Shown one piece after another: positions 1 through 8,321 of a stretch of 64,000 bases of DNA; position 1 is the first letter of the stretch; each line of letters opens with the position of its first letter. The stretch spans positions 3,038,001-3,102,000 of the forward strand of contig NZ_CP107549.1 in assembly GCF_025837155.1 (NCBI RefSeq), read 5' to 3'. The stretch is from Pseudomonas sp. Z8(2022) (GTDB lineage: Bacteria; Pseudomonadota; Gammaproteobacteria; Pseudomonadales; Pseudomonadaceae). The position numbers were made by a program, and so were the translations under genes. Under the pieces are notes generated by a model, which was given only the letters and a program-made list of their open reading frames with translations, had not been told where the DNA came from and did not search any database.

Positions 1-658
1 TTTCTCGCATCGCGGCGGCCACCTCATCGCCCTGCACGGTGCGCATGTTCCAGGTGCGGATACGCCCCGAAGAAAGGGAGCGCATGACGATGCCATCCAG
101 CTCGATCAACCCCGAAGGATCGGCTGGCAACGGGTTACGGGCCAGATAAGCGGGCGAAGCGAAGGCGATGACATGCAGCGCAGCCAGCGTTCGGGCAACC
201 ACGCCAGTTGCCAGTTCGAAGCCACCGCCAATGGCCGCATCGTAACCTTCGGCAATCAGATCGACCGCACGGTTCTCGAAGTGCCACTCGGGCCTTACCC
301 GGGGATAGCGCTGGAGAAACTCGGGCAATAGCGGTAGCAGGTAATCGAGCCCGAAAGATGGCGCCACGCTGATCTTGAGCACACCGGCCGGCTGGCCATC
401 ATCGGCGGATACTGCGGCGATGGCGTGCTGCAGGGACTCCAAGTTGTCGCCGATGGCATTGAGGAACGTCTCCCCGGCCTCGGTCAGCGTCAGCTTGCGT
501 GTCGAGCGCTGGAATAGCCGTACGCCCAGGTTGCGCTCCAGCATGGCGACGTTGCGGCTCACCGCTGCCGGTGTCAGAGCAAGGCGGCGTGCAGCCGCCG
601 AGAAGCTGCCGCTCTCGGCGCTGCGCACGAAGGATTCAAGATTGGTGAGCGTTTCCAT
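1..658 (-). CDS. LysR-family transcriptional regulator (3' end cut off by window)
   Basis: The reading frame begins with ATG at 658 on the minus strand and stays open to base 1, giving about 219 residues, so the C-terminal part lies outside. The N-terminus has the typical LysR winged helix-turn-helix (METLTNLESFVRSAESGSF, then a segment like AARRLALTPAAVSRNVAMLE, and LGVRLFQRSTRKLTLTEAG). The start of the substrate-binding domain follows from about residue 90. It is divergent from the SDR gene at 775, the classic arrangement for a LysR regulator that controls its neighbour. The effector is unknown. The family assignment is firm; the regulatory target is inferred from position only. Confidence 0.88.
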   Translation of the reverse strand, partial: METLTNLESFVRSAESGSFSAAARRLALTPAAVSRNVAMLERNLGVRLFQRSTRKLTLTEAGETFLNAIGDNLESLQHAIAAVSADDGQPAGVLKISVAPSFGLDYLLPLLPEFLQRYPRVRPEWHFENRAVDLIAEGYDAAIGGGFELATGVVARTLAALHVIAFASPAYLARNPLPADPSGLIELDGIVMRSLSSGRIRTWNMRTVQGDEVAAAMRE

Positions 659-695
659 CAGCCGATCTTAAATAGATACTTGAAGATAATCCAAA

Positions 696-712
696 TGATT
701 AGCCGCTAATCA
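696..712. promoter_or_regulatory. 17-bp palindrome in the LysR/SDR divergent promoter
   Basis: The intergenic region between the LysR start (658) and the SDR start (775) contains TGATTAG-CCG-CTAATCA, a perfect 7-bp inverted repeat with a 3-base centre. Its size and its place between divergent genes fit a LysR-type operator, whose core is usually an interrupted palindrome of the T-N11-A kind. That it binds this regulator is inference. Confidence 0.5.
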
Positions 713-774
713 AAGAGAAATGAAAACGCGATAGTCACTCCACCGAATTTCTCGGCAATCAAACGGAGTGAACC

Positions 775-1539
775 ATGAGCAACGTAACTTCTTCCCCAAC
801 CCTTCCCCTGTCCGGCAAGACGGCTCTGGTAACAGGCGGCTCTCGCTCAATCGGCGCGGCTATCGCCAAACGCCTGGCCGCCGACGGTGCCCAGGTTGCC
901 TTTACTTACAATGGCTCGCCCCAACAGGCCAAGGAAACCGCAGCGGCCATCGAGTCGACAGGGGGGCGCGTGCTGGCGATCCAGGCAGACGCAGCCGATC
1001 CCGAGGCCGTGCGTGCCGCCGTCGCGCAGACGGTAGAAGCCTTCGGCGGCCTCGACATTCTGGTGAATAACGCCGGTGTCGGCGTGTTCAGTCAGTTCGA
1101 AGAAACCAGCTTCGAGGATTACCAGAAGATGCTCGCGGTCAACGTGACCGGTGTCTTCGTCGCCACCCAGGAAGCGGTAAGGCACATGCAGGCAGGCGGT
1201 CGTGTCATCCACATAGCCAGCTCGGTCACCAAGTACGCAGGTGTGCCCGGACTTGCCGCATACAGCCTGACCAAAGGCGCCGTCGCCGGTTTCAACCGCA
1301 GCCTGGCACATGATCTGGGGCCACGCGGTATCACGGTCAACAGCATCCACCCAGGGCCAGTGAACACCGACATGAACCCGGCCGATAGCGAGGTTGCCCA
1401 GCTCCTGACGTCTCGCATGGCAGTGGGTCGCTATGGAGAGCCACACGAAATTGCCAGCCTCGTGGCATTCATCGCCAGCCCGCAAGCCTCGTTCATTACC
1501 GGTGCGGACATCCTCGCTGATGGCGGGTTGACCTCCTGA
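775..1539 (+). CDS. SDR-family NAD(P)-dependent oxidoreductase (FabG-like)
   Basis: The 254-residue protein is a classical short-chain dehydrogenase/reductase. The cofactor loop TGGSRSIG is at residues 20-27, NNAG at 98-101, and the catalytic Ser149/150, Tyr163 and Lys167 are in place (AYSLTKG). It should reduce a carbonyl or oxidise an alcohol with NAD(P)H in the cytoplasm. Length and motifs are close to 3-oxoacyl-ACP reductase FabG, but there is no fatty-acid synthesis context, so it is more likely a catabolic or detoxifying reductase. It is first in a short plus-strand run with the genes at 1607 and 2251, and it faces a LysR regulator that may control it. The substrate cannot be told from sequence. 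Confidence 0.9.
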   Translation: MSNVTSSPTLPLSGKTALVTGGSRSIGAAIAKRLAADGAQVAFTYNGSPQQAKETAAAIESTGGRVLAIQADAADPEAVRAAVAQTVEAFGGLDILVNNAGVGVFSQFEETSFEDYQKMLAVNVTGVFVATQEAVRHMQAGGRVIHIASSVTKYAGVPGLAAYSLTKGAVAGFNRSLAHDLGPRGITVNSIHPGPVNTDMNPADSEVAQLLTSRMAVGRYGEPHEIASLVAFIASPQASFITGADILADGGLTS

Positions 1540-1606
1540 GTGCGCCGGGGCAGGCCACTCAGCCTGCCCCATGGTTTACGACACCTCAGTCTCAAGGAGC
1601 CCCGGC

Positions 1607-2218
1607 ATGAGCAAATTGTCCTCTATCGGCATCATCGGTGCCGGTCATATCGGCGTGGCCTTCGCTCGCGCCCTGGCGCGTCGGAACATTCCGGCAATCC
1701 TCGCCAACAGCCGCGGGCCAGAGAGCCTGCAAGGCCTGGTACAATCCATCGGCCCGAGCATCCGTGCCGGCACCCGTGAGCAGGCGGCAGCGCAGTCCAT
1801 CGTGTTGGTCGCGGTGAACTGGTCGAAGCTGCCAGCCGCGCTGTCCGGGCTGGCGAACTTCGCCGGGCGTATCGTCATCGACAGCAATAACCCGATCGAA
1901 GCTCCGCTGTTCAACCCTATCGATCTGCATGGCCGCACCTCAAGCGAAGTGTTTGCCGACCTGGTGCCGGGCGCCCATGTGGTGAAGGCGTTCAATCACC
2001 TGAACCCCAGACTGCTCATCGCCGATCCCGCCGAGCGCGGCGGCCGGCGTGTGCTGTTCCTGGCGGGTGACGACAATTGCGCGAAAAACCAGGTCAGCGC
2101 ACTGATCAATGAGCTGGGCTTCGTCGCTATCGACCTTGGCAAGCTGGTCGAAGGTGGGCGCCTCACGCAATTTCCCGGTGGACCGTTACCCTCGCTCGAA
2201 CTGGTGCAGTTCGGCTGA
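1607..2218 (+). CDS. NADPH-dependent F420 reductase-like dinucleotide-binding protein
   Basis: The 203-residue protein begins with a Rossmann fingerprint, IGIIGAGHIG, right after the start. It resembles the COG2085 family (NADP oxidoreductase, coenzyme F420-dependent type), which in bacteria without F420 are dinucleotide-binding proteins of mostly unknown role. The segments DSNNPIE and VVKAFNHL are typical of that family. The start was set at ATG 1607 because AAGGAG lies 8 bases upstream; an upstream in-frame ATG at 1571 has no good ribosome binding site. It follows the SDR gene by 67 bases on the same strand, suggesting co-transcription. Pseudomonads are not known to make F420, so NADP is the likelier ligand. 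Confidence 0.8.
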   Translation: MSKLSSIGIIGAGHIGVAFARALARRNIPAILANSRGPESLQGLVQSIGPSIRAGTREQAAAQSIVLVAVNWSKLPAALSGLANFAGRIVIDSNNPIEAPLFNPIDLHGRTSSEVFADLVPGAHVVKAFNHLNPRLLIADPAERGGRRVLFLAGDDNCAKNQVSALINELGFVAIDLGKLVEGGRLTQFPGGPLPSLELVQFG

Positions 2219-2250
2219 GCTAACCGGAGACGAAAAAGAAGGATTCCATC

Positions 2251-3441
2251 ATGCCCCATACCGATTCATCCGCTACTGACATCCGATCCATGTCAGCTGC
2301 GTGGTGGGCCGTCATCTCTCTTGCCCTGGGCGCCTTCGGGCTGGTGACGGCGGAATTCCTGCCGATCAGCCTGCTTACGCCCATGGCGACCGAGCTGGGG
2401 ACGTCCAACGGCATCGTCGGCCAGACCATTACCGCTACGGCGGTGGTCGCGGCATTTGCCGGCCCGCTCGTGGTGCTGGGTGCCGGCCGGCTGGATCGCC
2501 AGAAGATCGTCTGGGGACTGATGGTGGTGCTGGTGCTTTCGAGCATTCTTTGCGCCTGTGCCTCGACCGTCGCCGACCTGCTGATCGCACGCGGCCTGCT
2601 GGGCTTCGCCCTGGGCAGCTTCTGGGCCATGATGACCGCACTGGCCCTGCGTCTGGTGCCGCCTGACAAGGTGCCGAAGGCCATCTCGATCATCCTCATG
2701 GGCATCTCGTTCGCCACGGTGTTCGCTGCGCCGCTAGGGGCCTTTCTCGGAGATCTGTGGGGCTGGCGGATGACCTTTCTCGCCGCATCCGGCATCGGCG
2801 TGGTGGCGCTGGTGATCCAGATGCTGACCCTGCCCAGACTGCCGACTGACACCGCGCCGAACCTGGCTTCGTTCCGAGCCGCATTGTCGCGCCCCTCGGT
2901 CGCCACCGGCCTCGCTTCGGGATTGCTGATCATTTCCGGGCACTTCGCCGCACTCACCTTTATTCGCCCCTTTCTCGAGGAAGTACCGCGCCTGGACGTG
3001 GCCACCGTTTCGCTGGCTCTGCTGGCATTCGGTGTCTGCGGTTTTCTCGGCAATCTGGTCGGAGGCTTCGTCGCTGCGCGCAGTCCGGCCTGGGCCGTTA
3101 CCAGTTGCTCGTTCATGATCACCATCATGGCGCTCGCCCTGGCACTGTTCGGCACACAGGCGGAAGTCGCACTCGTGGCGACCGCCCTCTGGGGCTTCGC
3201 CTTCGGTGCCTTCCCGGTGTCGATCTCGGTGTGGAATGCGCGCGCAGCCGCCGATAACGCCGAAAGCGCCGGCGCATTGCTGTCCTGCACCTTCCAGGTG
3301 GCCATCGCTGCGGGCGCCGTGCTGGGAGGGCTGATTATCGACGCTCTCGGCGCACGGGCGGTGATTCTCTATGCCGCGGTCGCCACCCTGGCCGGCGCCA
3401 CCCTGATGTTCACCCGCGGCCGGGCGCTGGAAAGACGCTAG
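2251..3441 (+). CDS. MFS transporter, drug/sugar efflux type
   Basis: The 396-residue hydrophobic protein has about 12 predicted membrane spans. It looks like a 12-TM major facilitator of the arabinose/chloramphenicol efflux group (AraJ/YdhP-like), with the early motif TAEFLPISLL and a loop G-R-L-D-R-Q-K between TM2 and TM3. It probably exports a small molecule from the cytoplasm by proton antiport. It lies 32 bases after the dinucleotide-binding protein and may form one unit with it and the SDR, all perhaps under the LysR regulator. The cargo is unknown. Confidence 0.87.
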   Translation: MPHTDSSATDIRSMSAAWWAVISLALGAFGLVTAEFLPISLLTPMATELGTSNGIVGQTITATAVVAAFAGPLVVLGAGRLDRQKIVWGLMVVLVLSSILCACASTVADLLIARGLLGFALGSFWAMMTALALRLVPPDKVPKAISIILMGISFATVFAAPLGAFLGDLWGWRMTFLAASGIGVVALVIQMLTLPRLPTDTAPNLASFRAALSRPSVATGLASGLLIISGHFAALTFIRPFLEEVPRLDVATVSLALLAFGVCGFLGNLVGGFVAARSPAWAVTSCSFMITIMALALALFGTQAEVALVATALWGFAFGAFPVSISVWNARAAADNAESAGALLSCTFQVAIAAGAVLGGLIIDALGARAVILYAAVATLAGATLMFTRGRALERR

Positions 3442-3574
3442 CGCAACGCCCTGACTGACCTACTATCACCGGGCCTACTGCTCGACGAGCCAGCCCCTTT
3501 CCTCCAGTGAATCCCGTACAATCGCCGCCCTTCTTTACCTTGCCGGATCACCACCGGCCAACCAGGACACTGCC

Positions 3575-5188
3575 ATGATTCGTCTGACCGAACTGAAACT
3601 GCCCCTCGACCATGCCGATGACGCCTTGCGCCCGGCCATCGCGCAGCGCCTGGGCATCGCCGATGCCGACCTGCTGGACTTCAGCGTGTACAAGCGCAGC
3701 TACGATGCGCGCAAGAAGTATGGCGACATGCCGTTCATCTACACGGTCGACTGCGAGGTAAAAGACGAAGCGGCACTGCTGGCTCGCCTGGGCGCTGACA
3801 AGCATGTCGGCCCGGCGCCGGACATCACCTACAAGCCGGTCGGCAAGGCCGACCTGCCGCTGGACGAGCGTCCCATCGTGGTCGGTTTCGGCCCCTGCGG
3901 CATCTTCGCTGCGCTGATCCTGGCTCAGGCCGGTCTGCGCCCCATCGTGCTGGAGCGCGGCAAGGAAGTGCGCCAGCGCACCAAGGACACCTGGGGCCTG
4001 TGGCGCAAGAACGTGCTCGACCCGACTTCCAACGTGCAGTTCGGTGAAGGCGGCGCCGGCACCTTCTCCGACGGCAAGCTGTACAGCCAGATCAAGGACC
4101 CGAACCATTACGGGCGCAAGGTGCTGGAAGAGTTCGTCAAGGCCGGCGCACCGGACGAGATCCTCTACGTCAGCAAGCCGCATATCGGCACCTTCCGTCT
4201 CACCGGTGTGGTCGCCACCATGCGCGAGGAAATCAAGGCCCTGGGCGGCGAAGTGCGCTTCCAGCAGCGCGTCAGCGACCTGCTCATCGAAGACGGCCAG
4301 CTCACCGGCGTCGTGCTGGAAAATGCTGAACAGCTGCTCAGCCGTCACGTGGTGCTGGCCCTCGGCCACAGCTCGCGCGACACCTTCCGCATGCTCCACG
4401 CCCGTGGCGTGTATCTGGAAGCCAAGCCCTTCTCCGTGGGTTTCCGTATCGAGCATCCGCAGTCGCTGATCGACCGTGCACGCCTGGGCAAGTACGCCGG
4501 GCACCCGAAACTCGGCGCCGCCGACTACAAGCTGGTGCACCACGCCAGCAACGGCCGCTCGGTCTACAGCTTCTGCATGTGCCCGGGCGGCACGGTGGTC
4601 GCGGCCACCTCCGAACCCGAGCGCGTGGTCACCAACGGCATGAGCCAGTACTCGCGCAACGAACGCAACGCCAACGCCGGCATCGTCGTCGGCATCACTC
4701 CCGAACAGGACTACCCGGGCGGCCCGCTGGCCGGTGTGGAACTGCAGGAGCGCCTGGAGTCGCACGCCTACGTGCTCGGCGGGCGCAACTACGAGGCGCC
4801 GGGGCAGCTGGTCGGAGACTTCATCGCAGGCAGACCGTCTACTGCTCTGGGTGAGGTGCAGCCGTCCTACAAGCCGGGGGTGAAACTGGGTGATCTGGCG
4901 CCGTCGCTGCCGGACTTCGCCATCGAAGCCATCCGCGAGGCCCTGCCGGCCTTCGGCAAGCAGATCAAGGGTTTCGACCTGGCCGATGCGGTGCTCACCG
5001 GCATCGAGACGCGTACTTCCTCGCCAGTGCGCATCACCCGTGGCGATGACCTGCAGAGTCTGAATCTCAAGGGCCTGTATCCGGCCGGCGAAGGTGCGGG
5101 CTACGCCGGCGGCATTCTGTCGGCCGGGGTCGACGGCATCCGCGTGGCCGAAGCCGTGGCCAAGGACATGCTCGGGCTGAATCGCTAA
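3575..5188 (+). CDS. NAD(P)/FAD-dependent dehydrogenase (COG2509 type)
   Basis: The 537-residue protein has a roughly 100-residue N-terminal domain (MIRLTELKLPLDH...), then an FAD-binding Rossmann fold with GFGPCGIFAALILAQAG at about residue 108. It has a glycine-rich FGEGGAGTFSDGKL segment and a C-terminal flavin-contact motif, YPAGEGAGYAGGI. This is the architecture of the uncharacterised COG2509 FAD-dependent dehydrogenases common in gamma-proteobacteria. It stands alone, after a 133-base gap from the MFS gene, and is convergent with the antiporter operon. The redox substrate is unknown. Confidence 0.85.
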   Translation: MIRLTELKLPLDHADDALRPAIAQRLGIADADLLDFSVYKRSYDARKKYGDMPFIYTVDCEVKDEAALLARLGADKHVGPAPDITYKPVGKADLPLDERPIVVGFGPCGIFAALILAQAGLRPIVLERGKEVRQRTKDTWGLWRKNVLDPTSNVQFGEGGAGTFSDGKLYSQIKDPNHYGRKVLEEFVKAGAPDEILYVSKPHIGTFRLTGVVATMREEIKALGGEVRFQQRVSDLLIEDGQLTGVVLENAEQLLSRHVVLALGHSSRDTFRMLHARGVYLEAKPFSVGFRIEHPQSLIDRARLGKYAGHPKLGAADYKLVHHASNGRSVYSFCMCPGGTVVAATSEPERVVTNGMSQYSRNERNANAGIVVGITPEQDYPGGPLAGVELQERLESHAYVLGGRNYEAPGQLVGDFIAGRPSTALGEVQPSYKPGVKLGDLAPSLPDFAIEAIREALPAFGKQIKGFDLADAVLTGIETRTSSPVRITRGDDLQSLNLKGLYPAGEGAGYAGGILSAGVDGIRVAEAVAKDMLGLNR

Positions 5189-5340
5189 GCAGCGCTGCCC
5201 GGCCGGACGTCAGCGACCTGGCCGGGCCCTCTGAAGCGAAGCGGCAGCACTATCGCGGCGAACGCCACGCTGTAAAGCACCCATGCAAACAGCATCTGCG
5301 CAGCAGCGAGCAGGATAATGGCTATCCGCCGCCGCGCCAT
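5185..5340 (-). CDS. Possible small single-span membrane protein
   Basis: A 51-codon frame follows shaG on the minus strand after 43 bases. It begins MARRRIAIILLAAAQMLF: a basic N-terminus, then roughly 25 hydrophobic residues, then a short polar tail. That is what a small single-span inner-membrane protein looks like. Its stop codon overlaps the stop of the convergent FAD dehydrogenase by three bases. No good ribosome binding site is visible before ATG 5340, and the frame could be chance in a GC-rich region. It is offered as a candidate only. Confidence 0.3.
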   Translation of the reverse strand: MARRRIAIILLAAAQMLFAWVLYSVAFAAIVLPLRFRGPGQVADVRPGSAA

Positions 5341-5383
5341 CAACGAACACGCTCGAACGTGTCGGAAATTACCTGACAGTGAA

Positions 5384-5722
5384 TCAGTGATCATCCTCCC
5401 ACGGCTGACCACGGGTCTGCTCGGTCAGCTCGACCTTCTGCTGCATCGCCGCCCTGGACAGGATATGCGCGCTGACCGGTGCGGTGATGAACAGGAACAG
5501 GGTGATCAACAGCTCGTGAATGCTGATGTTGCCGGTATGCTGAGCGAAGAACAGTATGGATGCGATCAGCGTACTGCCGACGCCCAGCGTGGTGGCCTTG
5601 GTCGGGCCATGCAGGCGGGTGAAGAAATCCGGCAGGCGATACAGACCGATGGCACCGATCAGGGCGAACAGGCTGCCCAGGATCAGGCAGGCGCAAATCA
5701 ACAGTTCCAGCCAGAACGGCAT
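5384..5722 (-). CDS. shaG: Monovalent cation/H+ antiporter subunit G
   Basis: This is the last gene of the multi-subunit Na+(K+)/H+ antiporter operon (Mrp/Mnh/Pha; called Sha in P. aeruginosa). The 112-residue protein has three hydrophobic segments and the family signature IGLYRLPDFFTRLHGPTKATTLG near residues 25-47. It is a small inner-membrane subunit needed for assembly and activity of the antiporter. ATG 5722 is chosen because GGGGG lies 7 bases before it; an ATG six bases upstream is too close to that site. It begins 12 bases after the shaF stop codon. Confidence 0.93.
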   Translation of the reverse strand: MPFWLELLICACLILGSLFALIGAIGLYRLPDFFTRLHGPTKATTLGVGSTLIASILFFAQHTGNISIHELLITLFLFITAPVSAHILSRAAMQQKVELTEQTRGQPWEDDH

Positions 5723-5734
5723 GGTCATTCCCCC

Positions 5735-6004
5735 TTAATCGATGATGTCGCCGTGCAGCAGATGTTTACCTACTGCAACCGTGCCAACGAAGCCCATCAC
5801 CGCGATCAGCAGCGCTGCCTCGAAGAACAGATCCGATGCCAGCCAGATGCCGAATAGCACGATCAGCGCCAGCGCGTTGATGTACAGGGTATCCAGGGCC
5901 AGGACCCGGTCGACGATGCTCGGACCTTGCACCAGGCGCGCGACATTGAGCAGCATGGCCAGCGAGAGGATGCCCATGCACAGAAAGACTACGTTCTCGA
6001 GCAT
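5735..6004 (-). CDS. shaF: Monovalent cation/H+ antiporter subunit F
   Basis: The 89-residue protein has three membrane spans and the family pattern GPSIVDRVLALDTLYINALA, the MnhF/MrpF/PhaF signature with a conserved Asp-Arg in the first loop. It is an inner-membrane subunit of the antiporter. Its start overlaps the end of shaE by 16 bases, so the two are translationally coupled. Length matches the family. Confidence 0.94.
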   Translation of the reverse strand: MLENVVFLCMGILSLAMLLNVARLVQGPSIVDRVLALDTLYINALALIVLFGIWLASDLFFEAALLIAVMGFVGTVAVGKHLLHGDIID

Positions 6005-6486
6005 TCGAAAATCTCCAGCAGCGGCGTTTCGTAACGGCTCTTGACCTCGGCAATCAGCACGTCGCGGTCCGGTACGTCGAGCCCATGCAGCAATAGTGTC
6101 TTGTGGTCGGAGCTGAGGCCGGCAGAGACCGTGCCCGGGGTCAGCGAGATGATGCAGGCCAGCGCAGACAGGACAAACTCATCCTCGATCTCCACCGGCA
6201 CTTCGACGAACGCAGGGTTCAGTCGCGATTTGGGGCCCAGCACCAGCCTCACCACCTGCAGATTGGCTACGACGATGTCGTAGAACACCTTGCCGATGAA
6301 CAGCAACAGCCCCAGCGGTTTGCGCACCCGCGGTACGCTCAGCAGAAAATCACCACACAGGTTGACGATGGCCCAGGCAAGAAACAGCCCGAGCAGGAGC
6401 TGCCCCAGGCTGAAGGTGTTGACCAGAAACAGCCAGAGCACGGCCAGCACCAGGATCATCCGCGGGTGGGGGAAGAAACGCCTCAT
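5989..6486 (-). CDS. shaE: Monovalent cation/H+ antiporter subunit E
   Basis: The 165-residue protein starts with a short basic end and two close membrane spans, then a soluble C-terminal domain with the MnhE features ISLTPGTVSAGL and LLLHGLDVPD. It is an inner-membrane subunit of the Sha/Mnh antiporter. The start ATG overlaps the shaD stop by four bases (ATGA), and the gene overlaps shaF downstream. Length and motifs match MrpE/PhaE proteins. Confidence 0.94.
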   Translation of the reverse strand: MRRFFPHPRMILVLAVLWLFLVNTFSLGQLLLGLFLAWAIVNLCGDFLLSVPRVRKPLGLLLFIGKVFYDIVVANLQVVRLVLGPKSRLNPAFVEVPVEIEDEFVLSALACIISLTPGTVSAGLSSDHKTLLLHGLDVPDRDVLIAEVKSRYETPLLEIFECSRT

Positions 6487-7994
6487 GCTGCACCTCCGGC
6501 GATGATCGACAGATAGGGTTGCAGATCGAGCAATTGCGCCGCGGCCGCCTCCAGATAGGCAAGGATGGGCCTGGCAGCAATCAGCAACAGCGGGCTGGCC
6601 AGCAACAGGCCCAGCGCAGCCAGCAGGCTGATGCGGTCAGCCGGCTCGGCTTGGGACGGCGAGGCATCCGCGCCATGCCCCAGCCAGAACAGGCTGGTAC
6701 CGGCACGACTCAGTGCCACCAGCGTCAGCAAGCCGCCAATCAGTACCACCGGCCACAGGCTCCAGGCCTGCCAACCCGGCTCCACTGCCTGCAGCAACAA
6801 CATCTTGCCGAGGAAACCGGAGAAAGGCGGCAACCCGGCCACGGAAATGGACGCGAAGAAGAACATGCAGCCCAGCGCCAGCGGCTGACGCAGCACGCGC
6901 TCCTGCTGCAGATCACCGCCTGCGCTGTCGCGCTGGGCAACCACCAGGCCGGCCAGCAGGAACAGCGCACCGCTAACCAGCGTGCTGTGCAGCATGTAAT
7001 AGAGCGCAGCACTCAGCGCCGCGGCATTGCCGATGGCGAAGCCGGCCAGCAGAGTACCCACCGAAACCACCACCAGATAAGCCAGCAGCGCCTGCAGTTG
7101 TCGCGCACCCAGAGCGCCAATCACGCCGAAGGCAATGGTCGGCAGTGCCAGCCACCAGAGCAGTTCGTGGCCGAAATTGGCCAGCGGCCCGGCCTGCTCA
7201 CCGAATATCAGGGTGAACACGCGGACGATGGCGTAGAAGCCGACCTTGGTCATGATCGCGAACAGGGCCGCCACCGAAGCGGGCGCAGAGGAATAGGCCC
7301 GCGGCAACCAGAAGCACAGCGGCAATACCGCGGCCTTGAGACCGAAGACGATCAGCAACAGGTAGGCGGCAGCCTTGATCAGTGGCGCGTCGGCGACATC
7401 GACGCTGACCACCTTCAGCGCCAGGTCCGGCATGTTCAGGGTCCCGGTCAGGCCGTACAGCAGACTGACGCCGATCAGGAAGAACGACGACCCCAGCAAG
7501 TTCAGCACCACGTAATGCACGCCCGCCCTGACCTGACTGGCACGGTTGCCATGCAGCAACAGCGCGTAGGAAGAGATCAGCAGGATCTCGAAGAACACGA
7601 ACAGGTTGAACAGATCCGCGGTGAGGAAGGCACCGTTGATGCCCAGCAGCTGGAACTGGAACAGGGCATGGAAGTTCGGCCCGCGCTCGTCCTCGCCACG
7701 GCAGGCGTAGATCAGCGCCAGGCTGGCCAGCAGCGCGGTAACCAGAAGCAATGCAGCATTGAAGCGGTCGAGCAGCAGCATGATGCCGAATGGCGCTGCC
7801 CAGTTGCCCAGAGCGTAAACCTGCAACTGCCCTGCCCCGGCCAGCACCACCAGGTACGCAGATACCGGCAGCTGGGCCAGGCAGCCCACCAGCGAAATAC
7901 CCCGCCGGACCCCGCGCGACCAGCCATGACCAATCAGCAGCAACGCGCCGAAGAACAGCGGCAGGAGAATGGGAAGGATGATGGCGTGACTCAT
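6483..7994 (-). CDS. shaD: Monovalent cation/H+ antiporter subunit D
   Basis: The 503-residue protein has about 14 membrane spans and belongs to the proton-translocating NuoL/M/N-MrpA/D superfamily. The conserved Glu in FFEILLISSYALLL and the Lys in LFAIMTKVGFYAIVRVF, both needed for ion translocation in this superfamily, are present. Together with ShaA it forms the proton and cation path. The start overlaps the shaC stop by four bases and its own stop overlaps shaE, showing a tightly coupled operon. Confidence 0.96.
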   Translation of the reverse strand: MSHAIILPILLPLFFGALLLIGHGWSRGVRRGISLVGCLAQLPVSAYLVVLAGAGQLQVYALGNWAAPFGIMLLLDRFNAALLLVTALLASLALIYACRGEDERGPNFHALFQFQLLGINGAFLTADLFNLFVFFEILLISSYALLLHGNRASQVRAGVHYVVLNLLGSSFFLIGVSLLYGLTGTLNMPDLALKVVSVDVADAPLIKAAAYLLLIVFGLKAAVLPLCFWLPRAYSSAPASVAALFAIMTKVGFYAIVRVFTLIFGEQAGPLANFGHELLWWLALPTIAFGVIGALGARQLQALLAYLVVVSVGTLLAGFAIGNAAALSAALYYMLHSTLVSGALFLLAGLVVAQRDSAGGDLQQERVLRQPLALGCMFFFASISVAGLPPFSGFLGKMLLLQAVEPGWQAWSLWPVVLIGGLLTLVALSRAGTSLFWLGHGADASPSQAEPADRISLLAALGLLLASPLLLIAARPILAYLEAAAAQLLDLQPYLSIIAGGAA

Positions 7995-8320
7995 GCGCGC
8001 GGCTCCTCGCCATCGACGTGATCGGTTTTCAGCTCACCCAGCCCACGCAGGGCCAGCACCACGACGAACGCCGTCATGGCGAAGCCGATAACGATCGCGG
8101 TCAGCACCAGCGCCTGCGGCAGTGGGTCACCGTACTCGGCACTCTTGCCGATCACTGCCGGCACGCCCGTACCGAGGCGGCCCATGGAGAAGATGAACAG
8201 ATTGACCGCATAGGAGATCAGGGTCAGCCCCATCACCACCGGGAAGATCCGCGCGCGCAGCAGCAGGTAGACGCCGCTGGCAGTCAGCACCCCGAGGGTG
8301 ATTGCAAATAATGCCTCCAT
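7991..8320 (-). CDS. shaC: Monovalent cation/H+ antiporter subunit C
   Basis: The 109-residue protein has three membrane spans and is related to NuoK (MEALFAITLGVLTASGVYLL, then a segment with YAVNLFIFSMGR). It is the MrpC/PhaC subunit of the antiporter. ATG 8320 was chosen because it follows the shaA stop codon by one base and gives the family length; a longer frame opens at 8359 inside shaA but adds a non-hydrophobic, family-atypical N-terminus. Confidence 0.93.
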   Translation of the reverse strand: MEALFAITLGVLTASGVYLLLRARIFPVVMGLTLISYAVNLFIFSMGRLGTGVPAVIGKSAEYGDPLPQALVLTAIVIGFAMTAFVVVLALRGLGELKTDHVDGEEPRA

Positions 8321-8321
8321 A

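Noticed and set aside
1607..2218. Evidence for coenzyme F420 metabolism
   Set aside because: The protein resembles F420-dependent NADP reductases only by its Rossmann fold family; no F420 synthesis gene is present and pseudomonads are not known to make it.
2220..3305. A 361-codon frame on the minus strand opposite the MFS gene
   Set aside because: Serine-, arginine- and alanine-rich mirror of membrane-protein codons; no domain and it conflicts with a clear transporter.
6519..8021. A 500-codon open frame on the plus strand opposite shaD
   Set aside because: It is a mirror of a firmly identified membrane protein; the product is extremely rich in Gln, Arg and His, as expected from the reverse of hydrophobic codons in GC-rich DNA, and matches nothing.
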